Assembly (NCBI GenBank): GCA_023411405.1
Contig: JAEYOU010000077.1
Span: 1 to 8,721 of the forward strand
Direction of reading: 5' to 3'
Length of the DNA stretch: 8,721 nucleotides
DNA from: Pseudomonadota bacterium
GTDB lineage: Bacteria > Myxococcota > Myxococcia > Myxococcales > Anaeromyxobacteraceae
The notes under the pieces were generated by a model. That model was given only the letters and a program-made list of their open reading frames with translations, did not search any database and had not been told where the DNA came from. A program made the position numbers and the translations under genes. The first letter of the stretch is position 1. Each line of letters opens with the position of its first letter. This document shows, in pieces, positions 1 through 8,721 of the stretch.

Positions 1-36
1 GAGCTCGCCCGCCGGATGGAGCGCGGGCGGCGGTGA
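1..36 (+). CDS. Possible 3' end of an upstream rightward gene (eleven codons and TGA)
   Basis: Reading from base 1 in frame 1 gives ELARRMERGRR followed by TGA at 34-36. Nearly every codon ends in G or C, as in the real genes of this window. If it is a gene, it converges on the DAHP synthase gene and ends 36 bp from that gene's stop, with the hairpin at 43-59 between them. Eleven codons are too few to recognise a product or prove coding. It may be chance. Confidence 0.25.
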   Translation, partial: ELARRMERGRR

Positions 37-69
37 CGCGGGCGGGGCGGCACGCCCCGTGAGATCACC
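32..69. terminator. GC-rich hairpin downstream of the DAHP synthase gene, candidate terminator
   Basis: A perfect 7-bp stem (CGGGGCG at 43-49, CGCCCCG at 53-59) with a 3-base loop lies 13 bases past the DAHP synthase stop. An outer 5-bp dyad, GGTGA at 32-36 and TCACC at 65-69, can extend it. The hairpin is symmetric, so it could act on both strands if a rightward gene ends at 36. There is no T-run after it on either strand, so it is not a canonical intrinsic terminator; it could be a 3'-end stabilising hairpin or a Rho-assisted stop. Confidence 0.4.
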
Positions 70-72
70 CCC

Positions 73-1086
73 TCACACCCCGCGGCCCAGCGCGGTGGCG
101 ATCACCCGCACCTGCTGCATGAGCTCCTCGAACTGCGGTGGGGTGAGCGACTGCGCGCCGTCGGAGAGGGCGCGCTCCGGCTGCGGGTGGACCTCGACGA
201 TGACGCCGTCCGCGCCGGCGGCGATGCCGGCGCGCGCCATCGCGGCGACGTGCGCCCGCAGGCCGATGCCGTGGGAGGGATCCACCATCACCGGCAGGTG
301 GGTGAGGGCCTTGAGGACCGGGACGGCGTTCAGGTCGAGCGTGTTGCGGGTCATCGTCTCGAACGTGCGGATGCCCCGCTCGCAGAGCGCGACCTGGTAG
401 TTGCCGCGCGAGACCAGGTACTCGGCGGCCATGAGCCACTCCTTGATCGTCGCGGAGGGGCCGCGCTTCAGGAGCACCGGCCGCCGGAGCGCGCCGAGCT
501 GCTTCAGGAGCGAGAAGTTCTGCATGTTGCGGGCGCCGAGCTGGAGGACGTCGCAGTAGTCGGCGACCATCGGCAGGGTCTCGACGTCCATCACCTCGGT
601 GACGATCTTGAGGCCGGTCGCCTCCCGGGCGAGCGCGAGGAGCTTCAGCCCCTCCTCGGCGAGCCCCTGGAACTCGTACGGGCTCGTCCGCGGCTTGTAG
701 GCCCCGCCCCGCAGGAACCGCGCGCCGGCCTTCTTCACGGCGTGGGCGCACGCGAGGATCTGCTCCTTCGACTCGACCGAGCACGGGCCGGCCATGATGG
801 CGAGGTCCTTGCCGCCGAGCGGTACGCCCCCGACGTCGATGACGGTGTCCTCCTCCTTCACCTCGCGGGAGACGAGCTTGAACGGCTGCGAGACCCGGAG
901 CGCGTCGGCGACCCCGGGGAGGATGGTGAACTGGTCGGGGTCGAGCGGCCCCTTGTTGCCGGTGATGCCGATCGCGATCCGCTGCGCGCCCGGGATGGGG
1001 TTGGGCGTGAGCCCGAGCGCCCGGATCCTCTCGACCACCGCCTCCACCTGCTCGGCGGTGGCGTGCTGCTGCATGACGACCAGCAT
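73..1086 (-). CDS. aroF: 3-deoxy-7-phosphoheptulonate (DAHP) synthase, type I-beta, with N-terminal regulatory domain
   Basis: This cytosolic enzyme condenses phosphoenolpyruvate with erythrose 4-phosphate, the first step of the shikimate pathway to aromatic amino acids and chorismate. The 337-residue protein aligns without gaps at its N-terminus to my recollection of Thermotoga maritima DAHP synthase (338 residues). Residues 1-65 form the ferredoxin-like/ACT-like regulatory domain and the rest is the (beta/alpha)8 barrel. Visible motifs are AGPCSVES (99-106), RGGAYKPRTSPY (126-137), LLKRG (205-209), CERGIRTFE (235-243), DPSHG (269-273) and EVHPQPERALSDG (298-310). The expected metal ligands are Cys102, His272, Glu298 and Asp309. 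The start at 1086 is chosen because AGGAGG lies 7 bases upstream and the N-terminus matches the family; Met5 is a poorer start. The gene diverges from the amidotransferase gene. The regulatory-site residues 29 and 31 are atypical (see findings). Confidence 0.96.
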   Translation of the reverse strand: MLVVMQQHATAEQVEAVVERIRALGLTPNPIPGAQRIAIGITGNKGPLDPDQFTILPGVADALRVSQPFKLVSREVKEEDTVIDVGGVPLGGKDLAIMAGPCSVESKEQILACAHAVKKAGARFLRGGAYKPRTSPYEFQGLAEEGLKLLALAREATGLKIVTEVMDVETLPMVADYCDVLQLGARNMQNFSLLKQLGALRRPVLLKRGPSATIKEWLMAAEYLVSRGNYQVALCERGIRTFETMTRNTLDLNAVPVLKALTHLPVMVDPSHGIGLRAHVAAMARAGIAAGADGVIVEVHPQPERALSDGAQSLTPPQFEELMQQVRVIATALGRGV

Positions 1087-1093
1087 CCTGCTC

Positions 1094-1099
1094 CCTCCT
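1094..1099 (-). promoter_or_regulatory. Strong Shine-Dalgarno site that fixes the DAHP synthase start
   Basis: On the minus strand AGGAGG is followed by 7 bases and then ATG at 1086. This is close to ideal and rules out the long upstream extension of the same reading frame, which runs antisense through the neighbouring gene. Confidence 0.85.
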
Positions 1100-1102
1100 G
1101 GC

Positions 1103-1131
1103 GTGCCCGCGTCCCGGGCACCCGTTGCCCG
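1103..1131 (-). promoter_or_regulatory. Two mutually exclusive hairpins in the DAHP synthase leader
   Basis: Read on the minus strand, the leader has three segments in order: CGGGCA, TGCCCG and CGGGCAC. The middle one can pair with the first (6 bp, loop ACGGG) or, including one extra C of its flank, with the third (7 bp, loop GGACG). Both pairings are perfect and cannot coexist. The second hairpin ends 3 bases before the Shine-Dalgarno site, so choosing between them could alter ribosome access. In such GC-rich DNA, chance is a serious alternative. Confidence 0.3.
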
Positions 1132-1143
1132 CCCGCCGTGCAG

Positions 1144-1183
1144 CGGGGCGTCTGTGGGTTCACGCGCCGTTCGTGGCGCCCCG
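1144..1183. promoter_or_regulatory. Inverted repeat in the middle of the aroF/amidotransferase divergent region
   Basis: CGGGGCG (1144-1150) and CGCCCCG (1177-1183) form a perfect 7-bp inverted repeat with a 26-base spacer. The spacer holds a smaller dyad, GCGCC and GGCGC. The centre lies about 88 bp upstream of the start site predicted from the sigma-54-like promoter at 1226-1241, a usual distance for an enhancer-binding protein site. No known operator is recognised. Confidence 0.2.
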
Positions 1184-1225
1184 TCGCAGCGCGGGCGCGC
1201 GCGCCGGGGCACGCCGGACCGGCGA

Positions 1226-1241
1226 TGGACCCGGCGTTGCA
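1226..1241 (+). promoter_or_regulatory. Candidate sigma-54 (-24/-12) promoter of the amidotransferase gene
   Basis: TGGACCCGGCGTTGCA fits the consensus TGGCACG-N4-TTGCW. The GG at 1227-1228 and GC at 1239-1240 have the obligatory 10-bp spacing, and the TTGCA half is perfect; three bases of the -24 half differ. The predicted start is near 1252, giving a 19-base leader that contains the GGGAGA ribosome site. No alternative sigma-70 promoter stood out in the intergenic region. Confidence 0.45.
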
Positions 1242-1270
1242 CGTCGCGGCGGACGGGAGACAACCATACC

Positions 1271-1975
1271 ATGCGCCGAATCCTCGTCGTCCGGACCGGA
1301 TCGCCCACGCCGCAGGCCCGCGCGCGCTTCGGGGAGTTCACCGAGTGGTTCGAGCGCCTCCTCGCGCCGGCGGTCGTCGTGGTGGACGCCGTCGAGGAGG
1401 CGCCGTTCCCGGCGCGGGACCGGATCGCCGGTGTGGTGGTGACCGGCTCCCTGGACAGCGTGACCGCGCCGAGGCCCTGGATGGAGCGGGCCGGCGCCTG
1501 GCTCGTGGACGTCTCACGGACGGTGCCGGTGCTCGGCGTCTGCTTCGGCCACCAGCTCCTCGCGCGCGCGCTCGGCGGGGCGGTCGAGCGGAACCCGAAG
1601 GGTCCCGAGGTCGGGACGCGCGAGATCGCCCTGACCGCCGAGGGCCGGCGCGACCCCCTCTTCTCCGGCCTGCCGGGCACGCTCTTCGTGCAGGAGAACC
1701 ACGAGGACCACGTCCCGGCGCCACCGCCCGGCGCGACGGTGCTCGCGGGCAACGACCACTCGCCGGTGCAGGCCTTCGCGCACGGCGGCATCCGCGCGGT
1801 CCAGTTCCACCCGGAGTTCGACGCGGCGCGCAACCGCGTGATCTGCACGGAGACGCGCGCGCGCCTGGAGGCGGTTCGCCCCGGGCTCGGGGACGCCGCC
1901 CTGGCGTCGATCCGCGAGACCCCCAAGGCGGAGCGGGTCCTCGCGAACTGGGTAAGGTCGTACGTGGGCGTCTAG
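1271..1975 (+). CDS. Class I glutamine amidotransferase, GMP-synthase-like (standalone)
   Basis: This is a 234-residue standalone class I glutamine amidotransferase. Such domains hydrolyse glutamine and pass ammonia to a partner synthase; some relatives instead cleave gamma-glutamyl bonds in small molecules. The nucleophile elbow is GVCFGHQ (89-95, Cys91), and the His-Glu pair is in QFHPEF (178-183, His180, Glu182), completing the triad. FGHQLLARALGG and NPKGPEVGT (108-116) are typical of the GuaA-like group (COG0518) rather than TrpG/PabA. The synthase half of GMP synthase is absent, and no acceptor enzyme is encoded beside it, so the substrate is unknown. The start at 1271 is chosen because GGGAGA (1255-1260) precedes it and the first strand (RRILVVRTG) is intact; the longer open frame upstream is antisense to aroF. 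It ends tail-to-tail with the large kinase gene, 20 bp apart. Confidence 0.9.
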   Translation: MRRILVVRTGSPTPQARARFGEFTEWFERLLAPAVVVVDAVEEAPFPARDRIAGVVVTGSLDSVTAPRPWMERAGAWLVDVSRTVPVLGVCFGHQLLARALGGAVERNPKGPEVGTREIALTAEGRRDPLFSGLPGTLFVQENHEDHVPAPPPGATVLAGNDHSPVQAFAHGGIRAVQFHPEFDAARNRVICTETRARLEAVRPGLGDAALASIRETPKAERVLANWVRSYVGV

Positions 1976-1995
1976 CCTCTCCCGAGCCCGACCGC

Positions 1996-7499
<5,504 letters not shown>

Positions 7500-7500
<1 letters not shown>

Positions 7501-7533
7501 GGGGGTTTCCGCATCAGAGAGGGGAGACCCCCA
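7500..7533 (-). promoter_or_regulatory. Inverted repeat joining the kinase leader to its start codon
   Basis: TGGGGGT (7500-7506 on the plus strand) and ACCCCCA (7527-7533) form a perfect 7-bp dyad with a 20-base loop. In the kinase mRNA the downstream arm includes the A of the start codon, so the hairpin would cover the initiation site. The upstream G-run can instead pair locally with the CCCC that follows it (4 bp), an alternative fold. The same dyad lies about 87 bp upstream of the start predicted for the opposite gene's sigma-54-like promoter, so it could also be a protein-binding site. Confidence 0.3.
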
Positions 7534-7576
7534 ACATCCGACCGGGGCCGCTCGCTCGCCAGCTACGCACCCCAAC

Positions 7577-7591
7577 TGGCACGCCCTTTCC
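7577..7591 (+). promoter_or_regulatory. Candidate sigma-54 (-24/-12) promoter of the REC-PAS-GAF gene
   Basis: TGGCACG at 7577-7583 is a perfect -24 half. After four bases comes TTCC at 7588-7591, one base from the -12 consensus TTGC. The -24 and -12 halves are correctly spaced. The mismatch falls on the important G of the GC pair, which lowers confidence. The predicted start near 7603 would leave a 49-base leader before the ATG at 7652. Confidence 0.3.
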
Positions 7592-7651
7592 CGTCCGCCC
7601 GACCTTCCCGGGGAGTGCTCCTCGCTCGATCGGAGCCCTACCGTCCGAGCC

Positions 7652-8721
7652 ATGCTGCGCAAGGCGCTCTCGGGCGCCGACTCCCAGGTCGACGGCGCCA
7701 AGGCAGCCGCGGAGGCGCGCGTCCGGATCCTGGTGGTCGACGACCGCCCGGAGAACCTGCTCGCCGTCGACTCGGTCCTCCGGGATCCCGCCTACGAGGT
7801 CGTCCAGGCCCGCTCCGGCGCCGAGGCGCTCCGCTTCCTCCTCCACGAGGACTGCGCGCTCATCCTCCTCGACGTCCAGATGCCGGAGATGGACGGGTTC
7901 GAGGTGGCGCGGCTGGTGCGCGGCAACCCGCGCACGCGCTCGATCCCGATCGTCTTCATGACGGCCGTCAGCCGCGACGAGCGGTTCATCGCCCGCGGCT
8001 ACCAGCTCGGCGCCATCGACTACTTGCTGAAGCCCGTCGATCCCCACGTGCTCCGCGGCAAGGTGGCGGCGCTCGTCGAGCTGCACCGCGCCCGCCAGGA
8101 GATCGCGCGGCAGGCGCTGCTCCTCCGCGACCGCGACCGCGAGGAGCGGCAGCGCGCGCTCGAGCAGGCGGAGCTGCGAAGCCTGCGGCGGCAGCAGGCG
8201 GCGGCGGAGCGGTACGCCCGGCTCATGGACGGGATCTCCCACGCGGTGGTCTGGAGCGCGGACCCGGTCACCCTCGTCTGCACCCTGGTGAGCAAGAGCA
8301 CCGAGGGGCTGCTCGGGCGGCCGGCGGGCGACTGGACGCGTCCCGACGCGTGGGCCGAGCTCGTGCCCCCGGCGGACCTGGAGCGGTTCCTCGCCACGCT
8401 CCGCACCGCCGCGGCGGGAGCGTTCGCGACCCTCGACCACGGCCTCGTCCGCCGCGACGGGTCCGTCGGCGCGTTCCACACCGAGCTGCGCGTCTTCACC
8501 GACCGCGAGCGCGGCGCGCCGGAGCTGCGCGGCTTCTCGGTGGACGTCACCGAGGCGCGCCGGGCCGAGGAGGCGCTCGCGTTCCTCGCGCGCGCGAGCG
8601 TGGAGCTGTTCTCGTCGCTCGACCCGCGCGAGATCGCGCGCCGCCTCGCGGCGCTGGCGGTCCCGCTCCTGGGCGCGTCCTGCCGCGTCGCCTTCCTCCT
8701 GCCGGACGGCGAGGTCCAGGC
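7652..8721 (+). CDS. REC-PAS-GAF signalling protein, probably a hybrid histidine kinase (3' end missing)
   Basis: The frame stays open from ATG 7652 to the window end (356 codons visible), so the C-terminus is missing. The REC receiver domain spans about residues 24-145, with acidic pocket Asp30/Asp31, phosphoacceptor Asp74 in ILLDVQMPEMDG, Thr104 in FMTA and Lys127 in LLKPVD; it should accept phosphate. A charged coiled coil (about 145-187) leads to a PAS domain (about 186-305, ending GFSVDVTEARRAEEAL). Then the start of a GAF domain is visible (FLARASVELFSSLDPREIARRL onward in two parts, residues 311-356). Proteins of this order often continue into HisKA-HATPase, sometimes into a phosphatase; the output cannot be seen here. 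The start is the only ATG fitting the REC fold, but GGAG (7632-7635) lies 16 bases away, so the ribosome site is poor. It diverges from the poly-HAMP kinase gene, 151 bp apart, suggesting joint regulation. Confidence 0.85.
   Translation, partial: MLRKALSGADSQVDGAKAAAEARVRILVVDDRPENLLAVDSVLRDPAYEVVQARSGAEALRFLLHEDCALILLDVQMPEMDGFEVARLVRGNPRTRSIPIVFMTAVSRDERFIARGYQLGAIDYLLKPVDPHVLRGKVAALVELHRARQEIARQALLLRDRDREERQRALEQAELRSLRRQQAAAERYARLMDGISHAVVWSADPVTLVCTLVSKSTEGLLGRPAGDWTRPDAWAELVPPADLERFLATLRTAAAGAFATLDHGLVRRDGSVGAFHTELRVFTDRERGAPELRGFSVDVTEARRAEEALAFLARASVELFSSLDPREIARRLAALAVPLLGASCRVAFLLPDGEVQ

Noticed and set aside
794..1270. N-terminal extension of the amidotransferase frame
   Set aside because: It is antisense to the DAHP synthase gene; the GGGAGA site and the first beta strand support the ATG at 1271.
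1087..1926. N-terminal extension of the DAHP synthase frame by about 280 codons
   Set aside because: It lies antisense to the amidotransferase gene, is low in complexity, and the strong AGGAGG site plus family length fix the start at 1086.
1976..1995. Possible terminator between the convergent amidotransferase and kinase genes
   Set aside because: Only 20 bp separate the stops and no hairpin is present there.
7538..7565. Weak sigma-54-like pattern on the minus strand (TGGC, then GGCC at the right spacing) before the kinase
   Set aside because: Only the GG and GC pairs match; the TT of the -12 half and most of the -24 half do not.
7617..7636. Small inverted repeat GCTCC-N10-GGAGC before the REC-PAS-GAF start, and an 8-base direct repeat CTCGCTCG at 7551 and 7621
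   Set aside because: Both are short and expected by chance in DNA this rich in GC; nothing ties them to a known regulator.
7501..7701. Extension of the kinase frame by 67 residues to an ATG at 7701
   Set aside because: It would overlap the start of the divergent REC gene, and the extra residues are Cys/Pro/Ser-rich without similarity to the HAMP protein. The ATG at 7500 is preferred, though its ribosome site is weak.
7514..8550. Minus-strand open frames opposite the REC-PAS-GAF gene
   Set aside because: The plus strand encodes clear REC motifs with all active-site residues; the antisense frames show no domain.

Overview
The window is very GC-rich, with third codon positions almost always G or C. 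It encodes a large soluble hybrid histidine kinase beside a second REC-headed signalling protein. This composition and abundance of hybrid two-component proteins suggest a myxobacterium of the Anaeromyxobacter type. That placement is inference from composition and gene style, not from a marker gene.

Layout from left to right. Positions 1-36 may hold the last codons of a rightward gene. A GC-rich hairpin without a T-tract follows at 43-59. A leftward gene (73-1086) encodes a type I-beta DAHP synthase, the first enzyme of the shikimate pathway. It diverges, across about 184 bp, from a rightward class I glutamine amidotransferase gene (1271-1975). That amidotransferase gene converges, with only 20 bp between stop codons, on a very large leftward gene (1996-7500). 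The large gene encodes an 1834-residue cytosolic hybrid histidine kinase built on eleven tandem 92-residue HAMP units plus a divergent N-terminal unit, then GAF, coiled coil, HisKA, HATPase and REC. Across a second divergent region (7501-7651) lies a rightward gene (7652 to the window end, incomplete) for a REC-coiled coil-PAS-GAF protein, probably another hybrid kinase.

How the genes fit together. The left pair is metabolic and the right pair is signalling. Each pair is arranged head to head around one intergenic region. Both rightward genes have a candidate sigma-54 (-24/-12) promoter, and both leftward genes have dyad symmetry in the leader close to the start codon. The most remarkable object is the poly-HAMP kinase, which closely resembles fungal group III (Nik1/Os-1) osmosensing kinases but has about twice as many repeats. 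Its repeats look as if they arose in adjacent pairs. No HPt domain or DNA-binding output domain is visible, so any phosphorelay from these proteins must continue outside the window. No RNA genes, insertion sequences or CRISPR arrays were seen.
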